Shown here: positions 26,470 to 35,327 of the stretch, piece by piece | Numbering within the stretch: the stretch's first letter is position 1 | Layout: each line of letters starts with the position of its first letter | IMG/VR virus record: IMGVR_UViG_3300025930_000007 | Location: 1-64,000 of that record | DNA: 64,000 bases | Source: a virus | Direction: 5' to 3' (one strand) | Made by a program: the position numbers and the translations under genes | Notes under the pieces: generated by a model | Told to the model about the DNA's origin: nothing | Databases searched by the model: none | What the model saw: the letters and a program-made list of their open reading frames with translations, nothing else

Positions 26470-29400
26470 TTGCCGATTGCGGGGATCAAGCTTCTCATCA
26501 TCGGGCCCGCCATCCAGCTTCCGTACGAGTGCAAGGTCATCAGCGACAGCGCAGCGATTCTTCCGACGATTGCACAGTTCCAGCCGGACGTCATCATGAC
26601 GACGGCCTTCATACCGGGATCGCTTAACAGCGCTACCTTCGAACTTAGGAAGCGCTGGATCCATGTACCGGCAAACACGTCGCCGGAGGCCGCAAGGCAG
26701 GCCGTGGAGAACTGCTATCTGTCCAACATCTGGGCTGTTCATCAATACCAGGCCGCCAACCCTCTGATCTCCGTCTATACCGGCACCTATAACACCGGCG
26801 ATTACCTGAGAGATACCTACCAGTCGCTTCGAGACCAGACCTATGCGAACTGGGAGTGGGTCGTTATCGACGATCATTCAAACGATGGGACCTGGGAACG
26901 TCTTGAGGCCTTGGCGAAAGACGACATCCGGGTTCGTCCATATCGTTCAGGAAAACGGCTCGAAAAGATTGGGGCAGTGAAGGACCAGGCCACCCGTCTT
27001 TCGAAGGGCGTTTATCTCGTGGAACTCGACCACGACGACATGCTGACGGATTTCGCTCTCGCTGATATTAGGGATGCCTTCGAAAAGAATCCGGAAGTAG
27101 GCTTCGTCTATTCAAACTCGAGCAACTTCTTCGAGAACGGCCAATTCCATCGGTTCGACGACGAATTCTGGAAGAATCGCTACCGGGAGACCGAGTACCG
27201 CGGGAAGAAATGGCTGGAATGCCTGAATCCGGACATCTACGACCGCTTCGGACCTGACTTCCAACAGCAGTTCGGATGGTTTCTGACGGTCGGTCCCAAT
27301 CACGTCCGGGCCTTCCGGGCGAAGACCCTGTTTGAACTCGGCGGTTATAATCCGAGTCTTCCGGTCGCCGATGACTGGGACCTCTATGCGAGATTCTTCC
27401 TTTATTCGAAGTGCCATCACGTCGACAAGATGCTGTATCTCTACCGTTTCAAGGACAACTGGGCGAACACGACCTTCACAAGGAACAAGGCGATCCAGGA
27501 TCACCTGCAACTCGGCCGTGGTAACTACGCGGCGGCGTTCAAGGCCTTCAACGAGCAGCGCCAGAGATCGGCGTCGACCGGAGGTGGCGAGCTCCTGCTG
27601 ACGGTCATCGTTCCCTCCATCCCATCGCGGATGGAATCCTTGTATGGGGTGCTGAACGATCTCTTTAAGCAGGCGGATGGGAAGCCGGTCGAAATCGTCT
27701 GCCTGCTCGACAACAGGAAGAGCAACCTCAGCGAGAAGCGAAACCAGGCGATCAAGAATGCCAAGGGCAGGTTCATCTCGTTCGTCGATGATGACGACAA
27801 GATCGAGCCGGATTACGTCGATCAGATCCTCGAAGCCATCAAGACCAATCCTAAGGCCGACTGCGTTGTCTTTGACGTTCTGGTTCACGGCTACACGCCG
27901 GAGCCCAAGCTCTGCGCTTACGGGATCGAGTACGAACAGGGGGAAAACGAGACCTCCTATCTCCGGAAGCCGAATCACGTCATGGCCTATCGGACGGAGA
28001 TCTCTCGGAAGCACGAGTACCGGAAGGATCTCTCCGCGATCAGCGAAGACACCGAATGGGCTGAAAGGGCCTCGAAAGACATTCAGTCCCAGGCCAGGAT
28101 TTCGAAGACCCTTTATCACTACTTCTACAACCCGAAGACCACGACGCAGCTCATGCCGGCTCCAGGCCAGAGAACGCTGAAGGATGTCTCGTTCATCGTG
28201 CTCGAGGCCGCCGAGACTGCGCTCACAAAACGCTGCATCCAATCCATCCGGGAGCATGCACCTGGCTCGGAAGTCGTCTACGTCTCAAACGGCGTCATTT
28301 CCTGTCCGGATCGGAAGGCAGACGTCCAGGTCGACTTCAACGTCAATCTGGGGTTTGCGGCTGGATGTAACGCCGGCGCGGCCGCGGCCACGCGCCCAAT
28401 CCTATGCTTCATGAACAATGATGCGGCTTTCGTGGACGATACTCCGGCGAAGCTGCTCGCGGGCCTGTCGGATGCGAATCCGATCACCGCGCCATTCTCC
28501 AATAAGGCAAAACCCCCTCAGGGTGATATTCCCAGGGCAGCCGTCCCTAAGACCGACGTCTTTCCGGATATGGTAGTCGGGCTCTGCATGATGATCCCAA
28601 AGGCGCTCTTCCAGGAGCTCGACGGCTTTGATCCCGATCTTCTCACCTACGAAGACGACGAATTCTGCCGGAAGGCGGCGATCAAGGGCTTCAAGCCCAA
28701 GGTCGTGGCCAATACCTGGGTCGACCATGAACGTCATGAAACCTTCAAAAAGCTGGGCCTCGATGTCGACAAGGTGATGGCCAAGAATGCCCTCATCTAC
28801 CGGAAGAAGAACCCTGTCATCCGCGTGATCGTGATTGCAAAAGACGAGGAAAAGGCGCTGCCCGGCTTCTTCAAGCAGTTCGAGCAGATCACGCGCGACT
28901 GGTGCGTCCTGGACACAGGTTCGAAAGATCGCACGGAGATCCTGGCGAAGGATCTCGGATGTCGCGTGGAGAAAGGGCCTTTCGAGGACTTTGCCTCCGC
29001 GCGGAACGATGCGGTCAGCCGCTTCGGCGCCGGCGCCGACTGGATCATCATGATCGATCCGGATGAAAGGCTGGATGAACATACGCTCAAGCATCTCAAG
29101 GAGCTGCTCTATCGCACGACGGACGACATCCTTTATTCGATGCTCCAGGCGAAATATCCGGATGGGAGCATACGCCGTTTCGTTTCAAAGCCCTTCATCT
29201 GGCGTAACAAGCCGGAAATCAAGTGGGTGTTCAAGGTCCATGAGAAGCTCATTGGATCCAAGCACCAGGCCGTGGTCGTGAACTCCATGAATACGCACCT
29301 GATCGAGCTCCACGAAGATGGACGTCGGCAGGCCGCGAGCGGCTTCTACGACGCGCTCATGAAGGCGGAGCCCTATTTCACGGATCCGGCTTACAAGAGG

Positions 29401-30105
29401 AAGATGATCGAGGAATGGCCGATCCTCGATTACGACCGCATGGAAGATCCTCGCATCCGGGCGATCTATGCTGGACCCCTAGTCTCCGTCGTCATTCCGA
29501 CCTACAAGCGGGCCGAGCTGCTTAATCGAGCCATTTCATCGGCGCTTGCCCAGGATTACGCCAATATCGAAGTGATCGTCGTCGGTGATAAGTGCCCTGA
29601 TCTTGCGGAACTGATACCGCTCGGTCCTCCGCCAGATCGCGTCCGGCTGTTCAATCTGGTCCACAATCATGGCGCCGGCGGTGCCGTTCCGCGCAATCAT
29701 GCGATCGCCGCGGCCGGCGGTTCGCTCATCGCCTACTTGGATGACGACAATGTCTGGAAGTCGGATCACGTCTCATCGCTCTATACGGCGATGATGGAAA
29801 ATGGAGCCTCGTTCGCCTTTTCATCCATGGAAGTGAACGGTACCGACCTCAAATTCTCGGAACCGAAACACGGTAGCATCGACACGTCATGCATCCTCCA
29901 TCGGAAGAACCTCGTGGAGAAGTACGGAGGCTGGAAGGACCGGACGAAGGCAAATTACTATCACGATTGGGAGTTCGTGAGTCGCTGGGTGAATGGTAGC
30001 GAGAGGTGGGTGGCTACCAGGAAGCCGACGCTGATCTATAACGCGGAGACCTGCGGACAGCGTGAATTCCTCGAGGCGCTTGCCTTGTCGAAGGCATCCA
30101 AGTAG
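26470..30105 (+). CDS. Five-domain GT2 glycosyltransferase, 1,211 aa
   Basis: TTG start with AGGGGGAT upstream. After a ~95-residue N-terminal domain, five GT2-type modules follow with their own acidic motifs: from ~97 (SVYTGTYNTGDYL, acidic motif LDHDDM ~185), ~376 (VIVPSIPSR, FVDDDD ~437), ~573 (rhamnosyltransferase-like, MNNDAA ~647), ~782 (RVIVIAKDEEKALP, IDPDE ~861; like LPS-core type) and ~1002 (SVVIPTYKRAELLN, LDDDN ~1090). Single GT2 enzymes are 250-350 residues, so this looks like an assembly line for one glycan. No membrane helix seen. Confidence 0.85.
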   Translation: MPIAGIKLLIIGPAIQLPYECKVISDSAAILPTIAQFQPDVIMTTAFIPGSLNSATFELRKRWIHVPANTSPEAARQAVENCYLSNIWAVHQYQAANPLISVYTGTYNTGDYLRDTYQSLRDQTYANWEWVVIDDHSNDGTWERLEALAKDDIRVRPYRSGKRLEKIGAVKDQATRLSKGVYLVELDHDDMLTDFALADIRDAFEKNPEVGFVYSNSSNFFENGQFHRFDDEFWKNRYRETEYRGKKWLECLNPDIYDRFGPDFQQQFGWFLTVGPNHVRAFRAKTLFELGGYNPSLPVADDWDLYARFFLYSKCHHVDKMLYLYRFKDNWANTTFTRNKAIQDHLQLGRGNYAAAFKAFNEQRQRSASTGGGELLLTVIVPSIPSRMESLYGVLNDLFKQADGKPVEIVCLLDNRKSNLSEKRNQAIKNAKGRFISFVDDDDKIEPDYVDQILEAIKTNPKADCVVFDVLVHGYTPEPKLCAYGIEYEQGENETSYLRKPNHVMAYRTEISRKHEYRKDLSAISEDTEWAERASKDIQSQARISKTLYHYFYNPKTTTQLMPAPGQRTLKDVSFIVLEAAETALTKRCIQSIREHAPGSEVVYVSNGVISCPDRKADVQVDFNVNLGFAAGCNAGAAAATRPILCFMNNDAAFVDDTPAKLLAGLSDANPITAPFSNKAKPPQGDIPRAAVPKTDVFPDMVVGLCMMIPKALFQELDGFDPDLLTYEDDEFCRKAAIKGFKPKVVANTWVDHERHETFKKLGLDVDKVMAKNALIYRKKNPVIRVIVIAKDEEKALPGFFKQFEQITRDWCVLDTGSKDRTEILAKDLGCRVEKGPFEDFASARNDAVSRFGAGADWIIMIDPDERLDEHTLKHLKELLYRTTDDILYSMLQAKYPDGSIRRFVSKPFIWRNKPEIKWVFKVHEKLIGSKHQAVVVNSMNTHLIELHEDGRRQAASGFYDALMKAEPYFTDPAYKRKMIEEWPILDYDRMEDPRIRAIYAGPLVSVVIPTYKRAELLNRAISSALAQDYANIEVIVVGDKCPDLAELIPLGPPPDRVRLFNLVHNHGAGGAVPRNHAIAAAGGSLIAYLDDDNVWKSDHVSSLYTAMMENGASFAFSSMEVNGTDLKFSEPKHGSIDTSCILHRKNLVEKYGGWKDRTKANYYHDWEFVSRWVNGSERWVATRKPTLIYNAETCGQREFLEALALSKASK

Positions 30106-30182
30106 AATTCTGAGACAGCAGGAAGGTCTCCCCCGACCCGTCCCTGGTGATTTGCTTGGTCCGCCCCCGTCAGCCTATACCC
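30080..30182 (+). promoter_or_regulatory. Promoter and C-loop leader 5
   Basis: TTGCCT (30080-30085, inside the preceding gene), 17 bases, TAGAAT (30103-30108). Hairpin 30125-30138 (GGTC with GACC) with loop TCCCCC; TCCGCCC at 30160-30166; ATG 30183 follows without a recognisable ribosome site. Confidence 0.7.
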
Positions 30183-30734
30183 ATGGCTTGGCAACGCTGC
30201 GGAAACCTGCCCTACTATCGCAAGGCCATGGGAAGGACGACGTTCTACGTCAACCCCTTCAACTGGAGCCAGGTCATCGTCTCGGCGGAGAGGCAAGACG
30301 AATGGGCGGGCATCGCCACTATCCTATACCGAAAAGCCTTGAGATATGATTGGGACGCGCTAAAAAGCGGCTCCAGGATCATCGACGAAAAAGACAAGAC
30401 GAACGTTCTCCGGGCTACGCATGAATGGTTTGTCGATCGAATGAAGGCGGAAGAAGCGAAGCTTCCGAGTTCCGAGGTCATTCGACTCTTCAAAAATGCG
30501 CCCAATGATGCCCGAGATTTCGTGCTGGAAGGCGTGGGAGCATTGATCACTGGCCTGGGCGCATCGATCGAAGCTCCCGTCACGCTCATCGCCGTCGAGA
30601 AAGACAGTCCGGCTTACAAGGATATCTCGGATCTACGCGAAGTGTTCAATTATGCCCAGAAGTTCTTCATCGCTCCGACCCTCGACCAGGCGATCAGCGA
30701 GGCTCTCGATTACCTGGGCATCTACGAATGCTAA
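30183..30734 (+). CDS. Unknown protein, 183 aa
   Basis: ATG 30183 (MAWQRCGNLPYYRKAMGR) is preferred to GTG 30147, which lies upstream of the conserved TCCGCCC. Contains a hydrophobic Gly-rich segment near 122-140 (VLEGVGALITGLGASI) flanked by helices. There is no obvious SD, which is odd for this genome and makes the leader a likely translation control. Function unknown. Confidence 0.55.
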   Translation: MAWQRCGNLPYYRKAMGRTTFYVNPFNWSQVIVSAERQDEWAGIATILYRKALRYDWDALKSGSRIIDEKDKTNVLRATHEWFVDRMKAEEAKLPSSEVIRLFKNAPNDARDFVLEGVGALITGLGASIEAPVTLIAVEKDSPAYKDISDLREVFNYAQKFFIAPTLDQAISEALDYLGIYEC

Positions 30735-30742
30735 AAAGCATC

Positions 30743-30832
30743 TTGCCCATAAGTCATTCTAGCGCTACACTTCGTTAGCCCTTTCCCCAAAGGGTCTTTG
30801 GCATTAGGTATCCGCCCTCGGCCCGTGTGGTG
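30743..30832 (+). promoter_or_regulatory. Promoter and C-loop leader 6
   Basis: TTGCCC (30743-30748), 17 bases, TACACT (30766-30771). Hairpin 30778-30795 (GCCCTTT with AAAGGGT) has a pure CCCC loop. TCCGCCC at 30811-30817; ATG 30833 follows. Confidence 0.72.
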
Positions 30833-31279
30833 ATGGGAAGCGATAACTTCGAGCAGGACCTTGGGGAACTCAGCGGGCAGCTCAAGGCGCTCATGCCTAC
30901 CCTTGAGCGGATGGAGGCCCGGCTTCACCAGGCCCAGATCGATGCTGCGGCCGCAGAAGCACGGAATCAGGCCCTCCGCAAAGAATTCGATGACCTGAAA
31001 ACCAAGGTCTCCAACCGTCTGGCTGATCTTTACAAGAAGGCCCAAGATGCCGTTCTCGAAAACGGCAAAATCAAAAATCAGAACGGGAACCTGAAACGTG
31101 ATATCAAGGAAGCAGTAAATAATGCGGTACAGCCGTTGCTGACGCGCGTTACTGACTTGGAAACCAAGCTCACGGCAATTGAAGAGAAAAAAAAGAGCAT
31201 CTGGAATAAGGCTTGGGAAGTTGCGAAAATTCTGATGGCTGCCGGCGTTGGAGCAGTGGTGACCAAGCTGCTCAAGTAG
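30833..31279 (+). CDS. Coiled-coil protein with C-terminal hydrophobic helix
   Basis: 148 residues from ATG 30833. Heptad-rich coiled coil from about 5 to 115 (EARLHQAQIDAAAAEARNQ) and a hydrophobic Ala/Gly/Val tail (AKILMAAGVGAVVTKLL) able to sit in a membrane. Short leader-controlled unit with the receiver gene ten bases downstream. Possibly a membrane-tethered spacer or scaffold. Confidence 0.55.
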   Translation: MGSDNFEQDLGELSGQLKALMPTLERMEARLHQAQIDAAAAEARNQALRKEFDDLKTKVSNRLADLYKKAQDAVLENGKIKNQNGNLKRDIKEAVNNAVQPLLTRVTDLETKLTAIEEKKKSIWNKAWEVAKILMAAGVGAVVTKLLK

Positions 31280-31289
31280 GAGATCGACC

Positions 31290-31727
31290 ATGGACAAGAA
31301 GAAGAGGGTCCTGGTTGTCGAGGACGACAATGGAATCCGATTGGCCATCTCCAGCATCTTGGAGCGCCAGGGATACGAAGTGACCAACGTCACCGACGGC
31401 GAGAAGGCAATGGAACAGGTGGACAAGGCCGACGTCGTCCTGCTGGATATCTTTCTGCCCAAGATCACGGGGGACGAGTTCCTGAGACGGATCCGAAACA
31501 AAGGGAATATGGTGCCCGTCGTCCTCATGAGCGCCGCAATGCCGGAGGCTGAAGCAATGGAATGCTTCAAGCCATTCAAAGTGGTCGATTACGTGGCAAA
31601 GCCGTTCCGAACCAAGGAACTGGTCGAGAAGGTCAACAAAGCGGCTTCAATCGCGGACAATCTTTCCGTGGTCAAGAACACGGCGGATCGACTGAAGGGC
31701 TTCATCAGCCGGCAGGCGGCTCTCTGA
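31290..31727 (+). CDS. CheY-like response-regulator receiver protein
   Basis: 145 residues. Acidic pocket E11-D12-D13 (VLVVEDDNG), phospho-acceptor D53 (VVLLDIFLP), S81 (VVLMSAAMP) and K104 (YVAKPF), the full receiver signature. No output domain follows; the last ~30 residues are a short helical tail. No kinase gene is in the window, so it probably intercepts or redirects host phosphorelay signalling. Preceded by AGGAGATCGACC. Confidence 0.85.
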   Translation: MDKKKRVLVVEDDNGIRLAISSILERQGYEVTNVTDGEKAMEQVDKADVVLLDIFLPKITGDEFLRRIRNKGNMVPVVLMSAAMPEAEAMECFKPFKVVDYVAKPFRTKELVEKVNKAASIADNLSVVKNTADRLKGFISRQAAL

Positions 31728-31728
31728 G

Positions 31729-32286
31729 ATGAGCTTCGAATCCTACCTTGGCGCCGTTGTGGAAGCGGAAGCCGCCTCCGGCGCATCCCAGAAAGCCCTT
31801 GAAGAGATGATCGCGGAGATCATCGGCATCTTCAAAGATCCCGTCATCCTCTATCCGGGAGGCTGGGAAGACTCCTTGCCTCCTACACTCTGGGAGATGA
31901 TTCGCCTGGAGCGCTTGGTCCAGCAGATGAAGGCGAAGGGCAAGAAGATCGAGGAATCGACCGACGCGGAGGCCATGGCATACCTCTATTCGGCATCGCT
32001 CGTAGCCCCCATGAGCAATGATTGGGCGAGCATCTACATGTGGCTTGGAAGAGATCTGTTGCCGGAGGGCGTTCCCAGAGATCAGTTCGTGCCGAAGGCC
32101 CTCAGCAGCGATCAGCAGCGCCAGCTTGATGACCTGAAGCGCTGGATTTACCGGAAGAAGACTTCTGGAAGAAAGAGCATCAAGCCATATCCCCTGGAAA
32201 AGCCTTCCAGAAAGAAGAAGGCCAGGAAGCTGCAGCCGGCAATCGGCGATCTCTATGGGCCCGAGATCATCGAAGCCGAGTACTAG
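31729..32286 (+). CDS. Unknown helical protein, 185 aa
   Basis: Starts one base after the receiver stop, so it may be co-expressed with it. Helical and charged, with a basic Lys/Arg/Ser-rich region near 145-170 (KPSRKKKARKLQPA) that could bind nucleic acid. Hydrophobic W/Y-rich centre. Possible partner of the receiver (inference from coupling). Confidence 0.5.
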   Translation: MSFESYLGAVVEAEAASGASQKALEEMIAEIIGIFKDPVILYPGGWEDSLPPTLWEMIRLERLVQQMKAKGKKIEESTDAEAMAYLYSASLVAPMSNDWASIYMWLGRDLLPEGVPRDQFVPKALSSDQQRQLDDLKRWIYRKKTSGRKSIKPYPLEKPSRKKKARKLQPAIGDLYGPEIIEAEY

Positions 32287-32328
32287 TCCCGGCACCCCCG
32301 GGCAAACGTGAAAAAACGCGATCTCCTG

Positions 32329-32457
32329 TTGAATTTCATAGCCCATCCCGTATAATCAAGTCGCCTTCCCCCAAGGCACCTGTAGTGGTCTGGCAGACAA
32401 TTCCGCCCAACGAGACAATATGTCTATTTGCAACTTGAGTGGCGGAGAAAAAAAATC
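32329..32457 (+). promoter_or_regulatory. Promoter and C-loop leader 7
   Basis: TTGAAT (32329-32334), 16 bases, TATAAT (32351-32356). Hairpin 32363-32377 (GCCTT with AAGGC) with a pure CCCCC loop. TCCGCC (32402-32407) pairs over 6 bp with GGCGGA (32441-32446), the ribosome site for ATG 32458. The ~100-base leader holds no other feature. Confidence 0.78.
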
Positions 32458-33258
32458 ATGACGGCTCCGCAAATCTATCCTTTCGTCGTTGATCAGACTC
32501 GCCATGGGGGCACGGGATCGGGCCAACGTCATGGATTCAACCTGATGGCCGGTCCGCGCTGGAAGACGGATCCCAATGCCGCTCCCCAGCAGCAAGCCCA
32601 TGCTCCGGCCCCGGTTCAAGCCATGGTCCGCCAGGAAATCGCGCCTCCTCCCATGAGGCTCGGAGAACTGGGGTACGGACTCATGGCGGCTCCGCAGCTT
32701 ACGGCGGACCAGGTCAAGGCCATTCAGACTGCGGCGGGTCCGCTCGTCGAGGCGATCCGGACGGAGCTCGAGGGCCTCAAGCTTGAAGGAAGAACGCTCA
32801 GTCCTGAGAGCATCCGGGAAAACCCGGATATCTACAAGAGCATCAGCGAACTGGGGCTTTACTTCACGCCGGCCGAGATGCGGACTCAGGTCATCACGGA
32901 TACCAAGGCCTTGATGGGTGAGGCGTCGCGTCTTCTTACGGGCGCGGTAGCGTCCTATCTGACAGAACCCCAGGTGACGGCCCTCAATACGGCTGTCAAT
33001 GATTCCAGGGATCTCATCGCCTATCTTCAGCAGTTCGACATCAGCCCGGTGACGGGCGCAAAGTCGAAGCTGTCGGACGATGAAGTCAAGCAACGCCTTA
33101 CCGCTATCCGCTCCGCGGTCGCGGATACCGAAAAGATGGTCGTCTCACAGGAAGCTCCAAGCGTTCCAGTCGCCGAAGACAGCGGAAGCACGATCGGCAC
33201 GATCATCGCGCTTGGCGTGCTTGCGGCCGTGGGTTGGTATCTGATCGATCAAGGGTAG
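32458..33258 (+). CDS. Membrane-anchored virion-type protein
   Basis: 266 residues from ATG 32458. Basic, Pro/Gln-rich N-terminal ~65 residues with L-M-A-G-P near 30 and a second L-M-A-A-P later; a long helical domain (residues ~80-225); one C-terminal membrane helix (TIGTIIALGVLAAVGWYLI). The layout N-leader/helical body/C-anchor matches the cluster at 35-55 kb. Confidence 0.55.
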   Translation: MTAPQIYPFVVDQTRHGGTGSGQRHGFNLMAGPRWKTDPNAAPQQQAHAPAPVQAMVRQEIAPPPMRLGELGYGLMAAPQLTADQVKAIQTAAGPLVEAIRTELEGLKLEGRTLSPESIRENPDIYKSISELGLYFTPAEMRTQVITDTKALMGEASRLLTGAVASYLTEPQVTALNTAVNDSRDLIAYLQQFDISPVTGAKSKLSDDEVKQRLTAIRSAVADTEKMVVSQEAPSVPVAEDSGSTIGTIIALGVLAAVGWYLIDQG

Positions 33259-33269
33259 GAGGGCAGGCA

Positions 33270-33644
33270 ATGGATGGGAACTTCACTCAGTGGGATCTCC
33301 TGACGTATCCAGGGCTGATGGCGGCGGTCATCGCCATCATCGGCGCGATCAAGAAGTTGTTCCCGAGCTGGGCCGTGGACAAGGAACCCTATCTCGGCTT
33401 GGCTTTCTCCTATGTGCTGGGCATCGCGACCAAGCTTTCGATTCCCGGGGCCTTTGCCAAGGTCCACTGGATCGTCTTCCTGGTCTCCCTGCTGTTCGTG
33501 GCGGTGGGTGCCAAGCTCGGTCATGATCACCTTCTGAACGAGGTCATCAAGGGGCATTCGCCGGATAAGAAGCTCGATGAGAAGGTCACCGAGAAGGTCG
33601 AAGAGAAGATCGAAGAGAAGATCGCGGAAATCAAGAAAGCCTAA
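33270..33644 (+). CDS. Three-helix membrane protein, possible holin
   Basis: 124 residues from ATG 33270 with GGAGGGCAGG upstream. Three hydrophobic segments near 11-28, 37-52 and 61-78, then a highly charged tail of VTEKVEEKIEEKI repeats. Size, topology and the lipoprotein gene ten bases downstream suggest a holin-like lysis protein, but no endolysin is visible here, so this is tentative. Confidence 0.45.
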   Translation: MDGNFTQWDLLTYPGLMAAVIAIIGAIKKLFPSWAVDKEPYLGLAFSYVLGIATKLSIPGAFAKVHWIVFLVSLLFVAVGAKLGHDHLLNEVIKGHSPDKKLDEKVTEKVEEKIEEKIAEIKKA

Positions 33645-33653
33645 GGAGAACCC

Positions 33654-33896
33654 GTGAAGAAACTGGCCATCGCGCTCCTGTCGTGCGTCCTAGCGCTCTC
33701 GCTCTCCTCCTGCAAGTGCTCGGTTGAGAAGACCGCAGTGACGCAGGTTGAGAACAGCCACAAGCTGATCGCCACCAAGTTGCTCAAATACGTGGATGCG
33801 GATGCATCGCTCGATGCGAAGGCCAAGGATGACTGGCACAAGCTGGTCGAATCCGACCAGCGGAATATCGACGCCCTCAAGAAGGCGATGGAGTAA
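33654..33896 (+). CDS. Small lipoprotein, 80 aa
   Basis: GTG 33654 with AAGGAGAA upstream. Classic signal: MKKLAIALLSCVLALSLSSC, the last four residues being a lipobox with Cys at 20. The mature part is helical and charged. Could be an outer-membrane spanin partner or exclusion lipoprotein of a virus with a Gram-negative host; only the lipid anchor is supported. Confidence 0.7.
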   Translation: MKKLAIALLSCVLALSLSSCKCSVEKTAVTQVENSHKLIATKLLKYVDADASLDAKAKDDWHKLVESDQRNIDALKKAME

Positions 33897-33899
33897 GGC

Positions 33900-34250
33900 A
33901 TGGCCATCGACTACGCCAAAATCGTCGAGGACCTGAAGAACTCGATCATCGCCCCGGTCACCGAGGCCGCGAAGAAACTGCTTCGTGACAATCAGGATGC
34001 TGCTCAGTTCCTCGAGGAGCGGGCCAAGCGCGTTGCCGAGCTCGGCGTCGAGTACCTGAAGGCTTCGGACGATGCCGCCCGGGCACAGGTGATCGAACAG
34101 CTCGAGGTGGTCAAGCAGTCGATCCAGAACGAGATCTCTCAGGTCGCGGTGAATGCCTCTGCCGCGGCTCGGGCGACCTTCAAGAACGTGCTGGACGTCG
34201 CGCTGGGCGTTCTGATCAAGGCTCTTCCGATCATCGTATCGGCTCTTTAA
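33900..34250 (+). CDS. Helical protein with hydrophobic C-terminus
   Basis: 116 residues, starting three bases after the lipoprotein. Amphipathic helices throughout and a hydrophobic tail (DVALGVLIKALPIIVSAL) that may insert in a membrane. Rich in Ala, Val and Glu. Part of the unit under leader 7. Not recognised. Confidence 0.5.
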   Translation: MAIDYAKIVEDLKNSIIAPVTEAAKKLLRDNQDAAQFLEERAKRVAELGVEYLKASDDAARAQVIEQLEVVKQSIQNEISQVAVNASAAARATFKNVLDVALGVLIKALPIIVSAL

Positions 34251-34261
34251 GGTGGAATGAC

Positions 34262-34432
34262 GTGTTCGATCATTTCGACGATCAGGGGGCCATCCGGTGC
34301 GCGGTGGCGGATATCCTGATCATCGTGTCGAAGAAGAACTGTCCGGATGAGATCAAGAAGGAAATCCGGGCACTTCTGGAGAAGGCTGTGGACGTGGCGC
34401 ACAAGAACAGCATCGAGGAGATGAAAGCGTGA
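34262..34432 (+). CDS. Small helical protein, 56 aa
   Basis: GTG 34262 after AGGTGGAA; ends overlapping the next GTG by four bases (GTGA). Starts MFDHFDDQGAIRCAVADIL and is charged and helical. The tight spacing on both sides supports expression. No function assigned. Confidence 0.5.
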   Translation: MFDHFDDQGAIRCAVADILIIVSKKNCPDEIKKEIRALLEKAVDVAHKNSIEEMKA

Positions 34433-35130
34433 GCGAGCCTTTCCAGGTCAAGCCGAAGAGCCAGAAGTCGGAGAGTATCCGGCAGTGGTATGGACGTACC
34501 ACATCCGGAGCTAGGAAGGCTCTCTTGATCTTCTCGGCCCTCGCGATCGGCGTGGCCGTTCTCCTCTTCATCTATGCTCCCCAATCGATGCATCAATCGC
34601 TCCAGCAGTTCAACGGCGCTTATGTCATCCCGGTCGCCGGAGGCATCTGGATTGCCGGGTTCCTGTACATCTTCCTCATTCCGCAGCGCGAGGTCGGCTT
34701 CCGTAGCCAGGAGTTCATCGAATCCATGGCGACTGTGGTGAAGGAGACGATCGAGAAGGATATCGTCCCCGCCGCCATCGTTTGGAAACGCCTCGGTGAA
34801 AAACTGGAAGAACAGCTTCCAATCTTCATGAAGAAGCTGGATGAAGGCGTTCTCGAGATCCGCGCGGCCTCCCAGAAGCTTTCGGGAGCCATCGAGAAGA
34901 ACGAAGGACTTGCTGCAGAAGCAAAGCCTGCGATCGAAGCCCTGCGCCGGATCGAGGCGAAAGTCGAAGAAGAAATCAAGGGCGGCTTCTTCGAAAACGT
35001 CAAGGCCACAATGGAATCCGTCCGCGGATTCGCCGGGATCCCCAAGCAGGCCGATGCCGAAGAAGACTTGAGCTACGCCCTGCAGTCCATCCGGAAGAAT
35101 AAGGAGAAGGCTGCCGGGAGGACCTCGTGA
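34429..35130 (+). CDS. Two-helix membrane protein with long coiled coil
   Basis: 233 residues. Two membrane helices near 32-50 and 66-84, then a charged coiled-coil region from ~100 to 200 (ETIEKDIVPAAIVWKRLGEK). The coiled coil probably faces one side of the membrane as a spacer. GTGA overlaps link it to genes on both sides. Confidence 0.55.
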   Translation: MSEPFQVKPKSQKSESIRQWYGRTTSGARKALLIFSALAIGVAVLLFIYAPQSMHQSLQQFNGAYVIPVAGGIWIAGFLYIFLIPQREVGFRSQEFIESMATVVKETIEKDIVPAAIVWKRLGEKLEEQLPIFMKKLDEGVLEIRAASQKLSGAIEKNEGLAAEAKPAIEALRRIEAKVEEEIKGGFFENVKATMESVRGFAGIPKQADAEEDLSYALQSIRKNKEKAAGRTS

Positions 35131-35318
35131 GCCGTCTTCGGTGGGTCCCGGCCAAAGCGAAGCTGGGACAGTCGGAGCCGATGATTTCGGCGCCCATATA
35201 TAGCCAGGAGCAGCCTGCGCCGGCCGACAAGAGGGTGTTTCTTGAAAAAGTCATCTATGGTGGCCTGATTTTGGCAGGTGCCGCGGCCTTCATAACCTTT
35301 GTCTTTGGGAAGGACTAG
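35127..35318 (+). CDS. Single-pass membrane peptide with LGQ leader
   Basis: 63 residues, GTG start overlapping the previous stop. Basic leader MSRLRWVPAKAKLGQ, a short polar stretch, then one membrane helix (43-60) and FGKD. A minimal example of the leader-[LM]GQ-membrane plan. Confidence 0.55.
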   Translation: MSRLRWVPAKAKLGQSEPMISAPIYSQEQPAPADKRVFLEKVIYGGLILAGAAAFITFVFGKD

Positions 35319-35327
35319 GAGCTTGGC

